NCBI GenBank assembly: GCA_002354055.1
Contig: DEKW01000003.1
Span: 62,001-126,000 of the forward strand
DNA length: 64,000 nucleotides
Direction: 5' to 3'
Source: Bacteroidales bacterium UBA2712
GTDB taxonomy: Bacteria; Bacteroidota; Bacteroidia; Bacteroidales; Paludibacteraceae
The translations under genes and the position numbers were made by a program. The stretch's first letter is position 1, and each line of letters starts with the position of its first letter. Positions 44,798 through 53,034 of the stretch are shown one piece after another. Below the pieces are notes generated by a model. That model was not told the origin of the DNA, ran no database searches, and was given only the letters and a program-made list of their open reading frames with translations.

Positions 44798-46177
44798 ATG
44801 AGTAAAACCAAATCAAAGGTGGTGATAGGAGAGGATTTCTGTTTCTCGAATCAGATATACAGCATACAGAATACACATGCGGCATTGGGATATTATGCGG
44901 AACACAAATGTGATCCTTCTTCATGGTTGAAGCCTGACAATAAGACACCACTTTTCTTCGATACTAATGTTTTACTGTCGCTGTATCGAATGTCTATAAA
45001 CGATAGGACTAGTTTGCTACGGTTTGTTAATAAAAATAAAAATCGCATTTTTATACCGGCTCAAGTCGAAAAAGAATTTCTTCGGCATCGAATATCTCAT
45101 ATAGAAAAATTCAAAGCTAAAGTAGACGGAATAACAACTTCATTTAAGACAATTAAAAAGGAAATCTTGTCTGGCTATGAAAAGAATTTGGAACATCTGC
45201 ATTCCTTTAAGGATCAAAGAATGATTGTTGGGGATATGCATGAGTTGTTAGAAGACATAAATGATTTAACTAAATTGTATGAAAAGTGCAATATACCCAA
45301 AACAAAATTAAGGCAACTGACTCAAAATGTTGAAAAATTAGAGAAAAAATTACAGGAAACAATAGATAAGACGTATTCTGCTCAGTCAAATTGGCAGTTT
45401 GACGACCCCATATTAAAAGGAATAGCCCAGACAAACATTCTAACATCATTAAGTGAAGAAGAAAGAAATTTTTTACATACTCGGTATGAGCAGTTATTGG
45501 ACGAGTATGATAAAGTAAAATCAACAGATAAGAAGAATCAGAGTGCATTCCCGGGGTGTGGTGACCGCTCCAAACGCGAGGAAGGATTAGATCCATGTGG
45601 TGATTTTTATATATTCCATGAGATAATGGCTTATATGAAAGTCAACGATACCGATGCTATATTGTTAACAAACGATGTGACTAAAGAAGATTGGATTGAA
45701 AAAGACGAGAAGCCTTTTTTTCAGTATATTGTGAATGCCTATCAACTGACAGGCCATTGCCTATATATTATTAAAGCGGATAAATATTTATCTCAACCTG
45801 AGTCAAGTTCAGAAAGTGCGGATGAGGATGATATCGAAGAATTAGAATTAAAGCCTTCATCTGATAGTATTCAAAATGCCGATGGGAACAGTGAAGGCAA
45901 AGAGTCTGTGTATGTATCTTCATATTATAAGGACATAACGGAGGAGGAAATGATGATTGAATTAGCCCTTCGTCTGCAACTTTCGAAGTATTATTATGAT
46001 GGGTATGTTGGAGAAAACTATTTCATATACAAAGTTCTTGCTAATCAAAACTATAACTATCACTCTAGTAAGAGATTATTGGATAGATTGGTTTCTGAGG
46101 GAAAGATTATTCGTCAACCGGCTACCGTGAAAGATCATACGTTTGATGCACTTTCATTTCCGACTGAAGAAAAATGA
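44798..46177 (+). CDS. PIN-like nuclease domain protein
   Basis: 459 aa. The N-terminal PIN-like domain has LFFDTNVLLSLYRMS (first catalytic Asp), IFIPAQVEKEFLRHR and later DTDAILLTNDVTKEDW (C-terminal acidic residues), with a long helical insert (about 110-250) as in PIN_8-type domains. An acidic linker (ESADEDDIEELELK) leads to a C-terminal domain that looks winged-helix-like (SSKRLLDRLVSEGKII). It is probably an RNA-cleaving effector. AT-rich; it shares a promoter with the small upstream gene. Confidence 0.7.
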   Translation: MSKTKSKVVIGEDFCFSNQIYSIQNTHAALGYYAEHKCDPSSWLKPDNKTPLFFDTNVLLSLYRMSINDRTSLLRFVNKNKNRIFIPAQVEKEFLRHRISHIEKFKAKVDGITTSFKTIKKEILSGYEKNLEHLHSFKDQRMIVGDMHELLEDINDLTKLYEKCNIPKTKLRQLTQNVEKLEKKLQETIDKTYSAQSNWQFDDPILKGIAQTNILTSLSEEERNFLHTRYEQLLDEYDKVKSTDKKNQSAFPGCGDRSKREEGLDPCGDFYIFHEIMAYMKVNDTDAILLTNDVTKEDWIEKDEKPFFQYIVNAYQLTGHCLYIIKADKYLSQPESSSESADEDDIEELELKPSSDSIQNADGNSEGKESVYVSSYYKDITEEEMMIELALRLQLSKYYYDGYVGENYFIYKVLANQNYNYHSSKRLLDRLVSEGKIIRQPATVKDHTFDALSFPTEEK

Positions 46178-46323
46178 TGTTGATTATTGAGGACCGCATG
46201 TGATGCTTGCTGAGTTAATAAGAATTATCTAATAGTATATTTCAAAAGCAGAGGAAATAATGCGTATTGCTTACTGCAAGTATAATAACTGTTAAGAAAC
46301 GATTGAAAAAATAGCACCATTAA
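46178..46323. other. Non-coding gap after the PIN gene
   Basis: AT-rich, with only very short open frames. No promoter or gene remnant that I can identify. It leads into an ACCATTAA repeat. Confidence 0.4.
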
Positions 46324-46364
46324 TTATTCACCATTAAGCGGCGACGCCGCGTCACCATTAAGAA
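46324..46364. repeat. Palindromic CACCATTAA element
   Basis: CACCATTAAGCGGC-GAC-GCCGCGTCACCATTAAG. The core GCGGC-GAC-GCCGC is a perfect hairpin flanked by CACCATTAA. A close reverse-strand match lies inside the VWA gene (about 19990-20030), and a looser one at 34316-34345. Confidence 0.8.
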
Positions 46365-46381
46365 ATAAACAATAAAAACAA

Positions 46382-46483
46382 ATGACAAAACTACCAGAAA
46401 ATTTTGAATTAGATAGATATGGTCTGCACGTGCGATTAGTGCGCGAGGAAGAAAGGAAGGTAAGTAATATAAAAAATAGGTAA
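46382..46483 (+). pseudogene. 5' stub B of the GNAT acetyltransferase gene
   Basis: ATG and 33 codons beginning MTKLPENFELDRYGLHVRLV; after REEE the frame runs into unrelated sequence and stops. It is the longest of the three stubs (44096, 46382, 53035) and nearly identical to the others over about 55 nt. Confidence 0.72.
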
Positions 46484-46498
46484 ATCAGTAGAACAAAG

Positions 46499-46558
46499 AT
46501 CCACCCCTTATCCGATTGTCATACCTCAGTCCCAGAATCAACCAACATATATAAATAG
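46499..46558 (+). pseudogene. 5' stub B of the left-handed-beta-helix acetyltransferase gene
   Basis: IHPLSDCHTSVPESTNIYK then a stop; it aligns with stub A (44220) but has lost the ATG and is shorter. It lies 15 bp after GNAT stub B, so both stub pairs keep the same gene order. Confidence 0.65.
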
Positions 46559-46621
46559 CCACTTTATATCCCTGTAAGGTGTAAAAATCAATGCAAAATT
46601 GAGAAAAAAATCATTTTTCAG

Positions 46622-46661
46622 TCCATATACTTGTGTATATGGATTTTTTTTTGTAACTTTG
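46622..46661 (+). promoter_or_regulatory. Palindromic promoter, copy B
   Basis: The same inverted repeat as copy A (TCCATATAC-TTGT-GTATATGGA, 46622-46643) over the -33 CTTG (46630-46633), a 20-nt spacer, then TAACTTTG (46654-46661). The upstream CAATGCAAAATTGAGAAAAA also matches copy A. Confidence 0.78.
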
Positions 46662-46679
46662 TGCCCACATTTTGAGAAG

Positions 46680-47885
46680 ATGAGTGAAGAACATGAAATA
46701 TCAGAACTGCCACGTATGGTGAAATCCCACGATATATGCATCGATGGAGACTACGCGGAATGGATTGCCGAGTTAAAGCATCGGTATCGTTCTGCGCAAG
46801 TGAAAGCGTCTGTACGAGTTAATGCGGAGAAGTTGCTCTTTAATTGGGAGCTGGGGCGTGACTTGGTGCAAAAGAAAGCCGAAGAGCGTTGGGGCGCAGG
46901 GGTCGTAGAGCAAGTAAGCCTTGATCTCCAGCGTGAGTTCCCGAATGCGGATGGGTTCTCAACCCGCAATATTTGGTGCATGAAGCAGTGGTATCTATTT
47001 TATAATCAACCATATACAAAACTGCAACAACCTGTTGCAGAATTAGAGAATGCAAAACTGCAACAAGTTGCTGCAGAAATACTCCACCAGCGTGGTGGAG
47101 AAAAACTTCAACAACCCGTTGGAGAATTTCCGTCATCTTTTGCTTACGTTCCATGGGGACATCATATTGCCATTATCTCCAAATGCAAATCCGTAGATGA
47201 AGCGTTGTTCTATATAGGCAAGACGATAGAGCAGGGTATGAGTCGTGTGGCGCTGGTGAACTGCATCAAGGCGAACTTGTACGAACACCAAGGGAAGATT
47301 CTTAATAATTTTGCTGAGCACATGCCGGCATTGCAAAGCAAACTGGTTCAAGAGGTGCTCAAGGAGAATTATGATTTTGGTTTTGCGACGGTTAATCACG
47401 AGATATACGATGAGCAGGAGTTAGAAGAAGCGTTGAGCATAAGTGTAACAGATCTGTTGCTGGAACTGGGAACCGGCTTTGCGTTTATAGGAAGACAGAA
47501 AGAACTGATTGCCGGAGATACGACACGTAAGATTGATTTGCTCTTCTACCATATCCGCTTGCGCTGCTATATAGTGTGCGAACTGAAAGCCAAGGCTTTT
47601 GAACCGGAGTTTGCCGGTAAACTGAATTTCTATGTCAATGCGGTAGATGACCTATTGAAGGCCGATGATGATAACCCAACGATCGGTTTGCTTATCTGTT
47701 CGGATATGAATAAGGCAGATGTCCAATGGTCTTTCCGTGGTATCAGTACACCGATGGGAGTAGCAACGTATAATAATGTGCGCATCAAAGACATGCTTCC
47801 AACGCAAGAGCAACTGAAGGAACGCATGGAACTGCTCCAAAAAGAGTTGCGCGAAACAAAACGACTGATGAAAGTGAATAAGTAA
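46680..47885 (+). CDS. DUF1016/YhcG-type PD-(D/E)XK nuclease
   Basis: 401 aa from ATG 46680; earlier in-frame codons lie inside the promoter. The N-terminal DUF1016_N winged-helix part (LKHRYRSAQVKASVRVNAEKLLFNWELG) is followed by a PD-(D/E)XK domain (GRQKELIAGDTTRKIDLLFYH, IVCELKAKAFEPEFAGKLNFYVN, GLLICSDMN). Between the two, residues of about 115-149 (47023-47127) are made of four KLQQPV-E-type units whose DNA forms four consecutive inverted repeats. Family members are common in mobile and restriction regions; their exact role is unsettled. An 18-bp segment after its stop matches the one after the BRO gene. Confidence 0.85.
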   Translation: MSEEHEISELPRMVKSHDICIDGDYAEWIAELKHRYRSAQVKASVRVNAEKLLFNWELGRDLVQKKAEERWGAGVVEQVSLDLQREFPNADGFSTRNIWCMKQWYLFYNQPYTKLQQPVAELENAKLQQVAAEILHQRGGEKLQQPVGEFPSSFAYVPWGHHIAIISKCKSVDEALFYIGKTIEQGMSRVALVNCIKANLYEHQGKILNNFAEHMPALQSKLVQEVLKENYDFGFATVNHEIYDEQELEEALSISVTDLLLELGTGFAFIGRQKELIAGDTTRKIDLLFYHIRLRCYIVCELKAKAFEPEFAGKLNFYVNAVDDLLKADDDNPTIGLLICSDMNKADVQWSFRGISTPMGVATYNNVRIKDMLPTQEQLKERMELLQKELRETKRLMKVNK

Positions 47886-47971
47886 CCACCGGCCGATGAG
47901 CGGGAGATGACTGAGAGATAAACATAACACAATAACTGAATAATTAGTGAATAGAACAAATTACAAATATT

Positions 47972-48949
47972 ATGGAAGAGTTTCTAAAACAATATGACAT
48001 CAAGATTCCTGTTTATGTGTCTGAACGGGTAAAATTAGAAAAGAATAACCTGTTTGCTAATAGCAGTGCGACACTTTTGCAGCAGGTTAGGGATATAATC
48101 GCCAATTATAATAGCAGTCCTCAGAAAAAAGTGTTGACAGCCAAACGGAATAAGACTGATAAAATTGGCATAAAAAGTATTAATGCAATAGATATCTCGT
48201 TCAATACAGACGATTGTTTGTTACTACAAGTAACGGCATATAAAACTAATTTATTGGATGGCTATTATCAAGATGGAGAAGAAAAGCAGCAAATCAATTT
48301 CCAACAGTTGGATAAATTATGTAGTGATACTTATTTTTACGTGCTATATCCTTTAATCAGAAGAAATCACAATAGTAATGAGGATGAAGTGTATTGGCAA
48401 TTATTTATATACGAAGATCCGTCTAAATCTGATGAGGAGATGGTACAGATAGGGCGTTCAATGATGCGACATATTCTTAAAACTCCTATTAAGAATATAA
48501 AATCAGAGAAACTGATAGAGGATTTAAAAGCGCATAAATTAGCAGATGTAGAAATCGTTTTATCTAGTTTTGATGAAGATGATAGTAGTGATGGTAAACC
48601 AGTATATGTGAAAGATTACCAATATTCATGCAAATTCAAGCGCGAAAAAAAGATTTCATTGTCAGGTATGAAGATACAGGATGTGTTGGAGATATATAAC
48701 GATAGAACGGATTTTGATGCAAGCAATTATACAAAGCGTCAACTGAAATTTTTAACGGAAGACAGACATACCTATTCTATTGTACAAGAATACAAAGATA
48801 AAATCAAGGAAGCTATAGAAGATAGTTTTAACTATAAAGAAAGCGTCAGCGAAGAAGATGTTAAGAGTAAAAAGATATTTGAGGTTGACGAGATAAAAAA
48901 ACATATGGAAGGAGTATTTTGTAACTATTTGGCAAATCAAACAAAATGA
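47972..48949 (+). CDS. Unknown 325-aa protein coupled to a membrane protein
   Basis: No family recognised. Soluble, with an N-terminal helical part, a central alpha/beta region (DCLLLQVTAYKTNLLDGYY, YFYVLYPLIRR, YWQLFIYED) and a charged helical C-terminus ending in CNYLANQTK. The stop overlaps the next start (ATGA), so it is co-translated with a 3-TM protein. The layout resembles two-gene membrane-effector systems such as Kiwa, but neither protein shows clear KwaA or KwaB features. Confidence 0.55.
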   Translation: MEEFLKQYDIKIPVYVSERVKLEKNNLFANSSATLLQQVRDIIANYNSSPQKKVLTAKRNKTDKIGIKSINAIDISFNTDDCLLLQVTAYKTNLLDGYYQDGEEKQQINFQQLDKLCSDTYFYVLYPLIRRNHNSNEDEVYWQLFIYEDPSKSDEEMVQIGRSMMRHILKTPIKNIKSEKLIEDLKAHKLADVEIVLSSFDEDDSSDGKPVYVKDYQYSCKFKREKKISLSGMKIQDVLEIYNDRTDFDASNYTKRQLKFLTEDRHTYSIVQEYKDKIKEAIEDSFNYKESVSEEDVKSKKIFEVDEIKKHMEGVFCNYLANQTK

Positions 48950-49356
48950 CAGAATATTTATATGCAGACATATTAGCGACTTGCTTGTCTTTTCTTATGG
49001 GAGGATTATCAGTAATAATTTCAATTTTTACTCTTTCCACTTCTGCGATAATAAGCAAACGTGAGCTGCGTAATGATTTGGAACGGCAAATAGAGGAAGG
49101 CGGGGTCTCATTAACACTCACACGTAAAATTAAAACAGCAAACACCTTTATTAATAAAATGCGTAAAGTTACAGATAATTGTATTGTTGTATGTATATTG
49201 TTCGTAATAGGTATAATCGCATATGTAATATTTAGATTTATAAACCCTACTTGGTGGATAATGTGTTTGGTTGGAATAGTTGGAGGTGGTATAATATATA
49301 CTTTGTTTGTAATTTATCTATTGCTTAATTGGTACCTAAAAACTAATAAGTTATAG
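48946..49356 (+). CDS. Three-TM membrane protein
   Basis: 136 aa. TM segments at about 7-34, 79-98 and 103-131, with a charged cytoplasmic loop (KRELRNDLERQIEEGG) between the first and second. No catalytic motif. It starts 4 bp inside the upstream gene. Possible effector or anchor of the pair; no homologue recognised. Confidence 0.6.
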   Translation: MTEYLYADILATCLSFLMGGLSVIISIFTLSTSAIISKRELRNDLERQIEEGGVSLTLTRKIKTANTFINKMRKVTDNCIVVCILFVIGIIAYVIFRFINPTWWIMCLVGIVGGGIIYTLFVIYLLLNWYLKTNKL

Positions 49357-49422
49357 ACTATTTCTCGAATATTAGTTAAGATTTTTTTTATTTGAATAGA
49401 TAACAATTAAATTTCGAACAAA

Positions 49423-51045
49423 ATGGGCTTGTCATTAAATGCATCAAAGAAGAATATTCAGACGTTGTTTGATTCGGGAGAATTGCAATATGTGATTCCG
49501 TATTTTCAACGTCCATATTCTTGGGAGTATGCTCAAGTTAATCAACTGTATGAGGATATAGTGTATGCATATAATCACGATGGATCGTATTTCTTGGGTA
49601 ATATTTTGTTAGCCATTAGTGAAAACGAGGCAAGTAATCCTCAAGTTGTTGATGGACAACAACGTCTCATTACTATATGGCTTATGTTAAAAGTAATGTC
49701 TACTCTTCTACCAGAGCACGCGAATCTATCAAGACTAGTATCTTCTGAATCTCTATTTAGTACAAATGAGCAGCCCCAGTTGAGGATAGGTTATCAACTC
49801 AAGGAATTTGAGGATAATTCTGAAATGCATAAGGTCTCTCTATGGAATCGAAGTGATATGGAGATTCTATGGGATCGATATGCTAAAAATAACAAAATCT
49901 CTGAACGATTATGTCCACAGCTTATAGAGGCCAATTGCTTATATATGTATAGTTGGATATCGGAATACACGAATGATTTTGGTGAGGCAGGATTATTAAA
50001 ACTGATGAAATTTCTATTGGATTCTGTGTATATGTTACCTATTGAGATGACGGGGCAAAACTCTGATGAAGCGATGACTCGAGCCTTAAAAATATACGAA
50101 TCGATGAACAATAGAGGATTGAGTTTAGCCGATGCAGATATTTTTAAAGCACGACTGTATAACAAGGCCAGTAAAAATCACGAGGAACAACAATTTATTG
50201 AACAATGGATGGAGTTGTCTAGTGATTGTGATGAGTTGTCCATAAGCATTGACGAAGTATTTAGATACTATATGCACATTTTGCGTGGAGAGAAAAATAT
50301 AGTTACAGGAGAAACGAGTTTACGAGATTTCTTTATTGCGGGATCTAATCCTCCGTTGGATTTAAAAGACTATTCGACTGTCATGATGGATCTTTCAAGG
50401 ATAATCTCTATATTGAGAAAATATAAGATGGTATTAAACTCCGATGAAGATATTGCAAAGTGGTTACGGGTTATCGATTGGTACACCAATCAATATCCTA
50501 AAATTGCATTGGTGGCATATATTTATCATCATGGAAATGATTGCTTTGATAATAAGGGATTCTTGCGTTTAGCGAAAGCAGTTATACGTTACTGCTATAG
50601 TGTTGGATCTTCAACTGTAGTAAAGTTTGAAATGTATAACATTATAAGACAAGTATCGCAAGATATAGAATTCTCCGACTATTTCGACACATCTGTTTCG
50701 GTTGAGGATTTCGACTATCTAGGAGCTCTAAAAAAGGGATTTTCCTTGTTAACATATGTAATCAGACATAGTGATGTCAAAACATCCGAGTTCATGTGTG
50801 ATCGTCTATTTAAGGGTGCCGAAGCCGAGTATATGATGAACTTTTGGTCGGAATATGAGGTGGAGTCTGCTATTGGTAGTATAGCTAACTATTATATACG
50901 AAGAAAAGACGGATCTAATTGGGTAATTGATGAGATGGTAATTAAAGATTATATGTCCTCTAAACCAAATATAGAATATAAGGATTTTAAGGCCTATTCT
51001 ATAGAACTGAAGCAATCTTTAGTGGATTTTTATATAGGTAAATAA
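49423..51045 (+). CDS. DUF262 (ParB-like) protein with a degenerate HNH-region C-terminus
   Basis: 540 aa. The N-terminal DUF262 domain shows YVIPYFQRPYSWEY, YFLGNILL and VVDGQQRLITIWLML (the DGQQR nucleotide-binding motif), as in GmrSD type IV restriction proteins. In such proteins a C-terminal DUF1524 HNH nuclease is expected; here the corresponding place reads EAEYMMNFWSEYEVESAIGSIAN without the usual His residues, so nuclease activity is doubtful. An ATPase gene follows after 5 bp and is its likely partner. Confidence 0.78.
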   Translation: MGLSLNASKKNIQTLFDSGELQYVIPYFQRPYSWEYAQVNQLYEDIVYAYNHDGSYFLGNILLAISENEASNPQVVDGQQRLITIWLMLKVMSTLLPEHANLSRLVSSESLFSTNEQPQLRIGYQLKEFEDNSEMHKVSLWNRSDMEILWDRYAKNNKISERLCPQLIEANCLYMYSWISEYTNDFGEAGLLKLMKFLLDSVYMLPIEMTGQNSDEAMTRALKIYESMNNRGLSLADADIFKARLYNKASKNHEEQQFIEQWMELSSDCDELSISIDEVFRYYMHILRGEKNIVTGETSLRDFFIAGSNPPLDLKDYSTVMMDLSRIISILRKYKMVLNSDEDIAKWLRVIDWYTNQYPKIALVAYIYHHGNDCFDNKGFLRLAKAVIRYCYSVGSSTVVKFEMYNIIRQVSQDIEFSDYFDTSVSVEDFDYLGALKKGFSLLTYVIRHSDVKTSEFMCDRLFKGAEAEYMMNFWSEYEVESAIGSIANYYIRRKDGSNWVIDEMVIKDYMSSKPNIEYKDFKAYSIELKQSLVDFYIGK

Positions 51046-51050
51046 CAGAT

Positions 51051-52475
51051 ATGGAGTATTTATCAATCAATAAATTTAAGGCTTTCAGCGAGCAGTTAGA
51101 GATTGCGACACCAAATAGAGAGAATGTGCTGATGTGTGGAGAAAATGGAGCAGGAAAATCCTCTATTTTCGATGCGATTCGTTATATATTCTACTATGAC
51201 AAAATGATGCAAGAAGGAGTAGAACTAGGAGAAACACCGGAGCGAAAATTGGCAAAGATGACTCAAAATGAGATATCGTACATTAACAAACAGCACTCTG
51301 GGGAGTCTATCGAAATCAAATTTAACGGCAATAACTGTCGGACAATGGATTTGAGTGACTATGAGGTATATATGGTATCCCCCAACGATATTCGAAATAA
51401 AGATAGAATTAACTTACGTGAGATTTTAGAAAGGGCATATATTCCTCAGTCAAGTGTTGATATATATTTGCAATATTCGGATGATACCATAAACTTTGTA
51501 AATGTGGCATTAGAAAAAAGTTTTGGTGAAACCATTAGGTTGCAAAAGTTGGATGATTCATTAGATTGTAAGTTGCTAGGAGATAATGGATTAGAAAGTA
51601 AAGACGAATTGCCGAAGTATTTCAATGAAGCGAGATTGTCTATAGTATTTCTACTAATTATTTTTTCATATATCAAAACTTCATCTAGTACGCATAAAAA
51701 GAGAATATTAGTTTTGGATGATTTTATAACAAGTCTTGATGTAGCTTATCGAATCGGCCTTGTAAAATACATTCTATCTGAATTTGATGGGTATCAAAAG
51801 ATAATATTTACACATAGTCCGTCTTTTTATAATCTGATAGAGAGTGTTATAAAGATGGATCAGAAAAAATTTAATTCATGGAAAAGGAGTCAATTATATG
51901 CGATAGAAGACAAACACGTTATTCATGACGGAAAGGAGTTTACTTCAGCATCCGTATATAGACAAAAATGGATAGATACATTAGATGACGATGGAATAGG
52001 GAATGATGTTCGTCAATATATTGAGGTGTTAGCGTCTGAATTGAACGGATTATATCACTTAACGGCTCATGAAGGAACAAAAAATATTATCCAAACACTT
52101 GCAACAGGAAAACCATCGCACATGTATTTGAAATTAGATGCAGGCAACAAATTAAAAACGGTCTTTGACCTTATAGACGATATTGAGACGGTATTAAATA
52201 CTGCTGGAAAATTACCTAATGAACGATGTAAGAATATCAAACAAACTATTCAAGAATATAGGAACTTTGATGCATACACTCAAATAAAGGAGATATTTCA
52301 AGATTTATATTTGTATCAAAAGGTAGTGCTCCATCCATCTTCACATGGTTCTATTGGTATTCGTCATTTTACAAGCAATGAAGTATTATATTCAATTGCA
52401 TTAGCAGATAAATTGGAGAAATTAATACATGCTATGCGCGAATATAATAGTTCCGGTGATGTATATAGTTATTAA
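51051..52475 (+). CDS. ABC-type (AAA_15/21-like) ATPase partner of the DUF262 protein
   Basis: 474 aa. Walker A GENGAGKSS (about 30-38); the signature-like NEARLSIVFLLIIFSYI is followed directly by Walker B RILVLDDFITSLD and the switch stretch IIFTHSPSFYNLI. The usual long coiled coil is missing. The C-terminal half (about 275-474) is helical, with HLTAHEGTKN and LHPSSHGSIGIRHFTSNEV, a pattern seen in helical regions after conflict-system ATPases. It follows the DUF262 gene by 5 bp. The pair looks like a two-gene defence module. Confidence 0.72.
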   Translation: MEYLSINKFKAFSEQLEIATPNRENVLMCGENGAGKSSIFDAIRYIFYYDKMMQEGVELGETPERKLAKMTQNEISYINKQHSGESIEIKFNGNNCRTMDLSDYEVYMVSPNDIRNKDRINLREILERAYIPQSSVDIYLQYSDDTINFVNVALEKSFGETIRLQKLDDSLDCKLLGDNGLESKDELPKYFNEARLSIVFLLIIFSYIKTSSSTHKKRILVLDDFITSLDVAYRIGLVKYILSEFDGYQKIIFTHSPSFYNLIESVIKMDQKKFNSWKRSQLYAIEDKHVIHDGKEFTSASVYRQKWIDTLDDDGIGNDVRQYIEVLASELNGLYHLTAHEGTKNIIQTLATGKPSHMYLKLDAGNKLKTVFDLIDDIETVLNTAGKLPNERCKNIKQTIQEYRNFDAYTQIKEIFQDLYLYQKVVLHPSSHGSIGIRHFTSNEVLYSIALADKLEKLIHAMREYNSSGDVYSY

Positions 52476-52785
52476 AAAATTTTAACAAAAGAATACGTAT
52501 ATTAGATTATATGCTGCGAGTGGAAGGTACAGAAACGATTGGGAGTATAGGCAAGATAATTTGGCGAACCTTTTATAATGTATTATGGATGCTGGATTAG
52601 ATAATATCGCATGAGGATTCCTATGGCAAAAGTCATAAATCACTTAATTCTGATAACAGGATGGATATCCAGCTTTTTTGAGGAATCGATAGCTTGTCTA
52701 ATGGATGAAAATGATTAAATTACACATAAAATCAAAAAGTTATACCAGAAATAAGGGCATTGCATGCTGACTTATATAAGAGAAT
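52476..52785. other. AT-rich decayed stretch after the ATPase gene
   Basis: Several short open frames (about 20-32 codons), none conserved in any way I can see. It is probably degraded coding sequence, as it runs directly into the fdtA-like remnant. Confidence 0.4.
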
Positions 52786-52932
52786 ATGAAAGAACCGAGA
52801 ATAATAGAACTGCCGAAATTTTTGTATGAGTTCGTATCTCGACAAAAAAGGCGTTTGACACAATGAGGCATGAAGACAAAATACACTTTGCATCAACCGA
52901 TACTTGTACCGGGTGCGTGGAATAAATATTAA
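52786..52932 (+). pseudogene. Remnant of a second fdtA/wxcM-like gene
   Basis: Two pieces: MKEPRIIELPKFL (52786-52824), the usual FdtA/WxcM N-terminus, then after unrelated codons and a stop, KTKYTLHQPILVPGAWNKY (52873-52929), which fits the family's later K-T-Y-L-N-R-P..L.VP..W stretch. The middle and end of the gene are deleted. The intact fdtA is at 38456, so the island is flanked by fdtA family sequence on both sides. Confidence 0.6.
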
Positions 52933-53034
52933 CTTTATCCTCTCGTATCTGTCCCGTGTGTTTCTCGTAAACACGTAACAAAATTAAATTTATACACTGT
53001 ACACTATACACAATACACCAAAATATAAAAATAA

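Noticed and set aside
46599..46679. N-terminal extension of the DUF1016 protein by 27 codons
   Set aside because: The region is the palindromic promoter and its -7 box, so it would not be transcribed.
47972..49356. Kiwa (kwaA/kwaB) system
   Set aside because: The soluble protein lacks recognisable DUF4868 features, the membrane protein has three rather than four helices, and the gene order is reversed.
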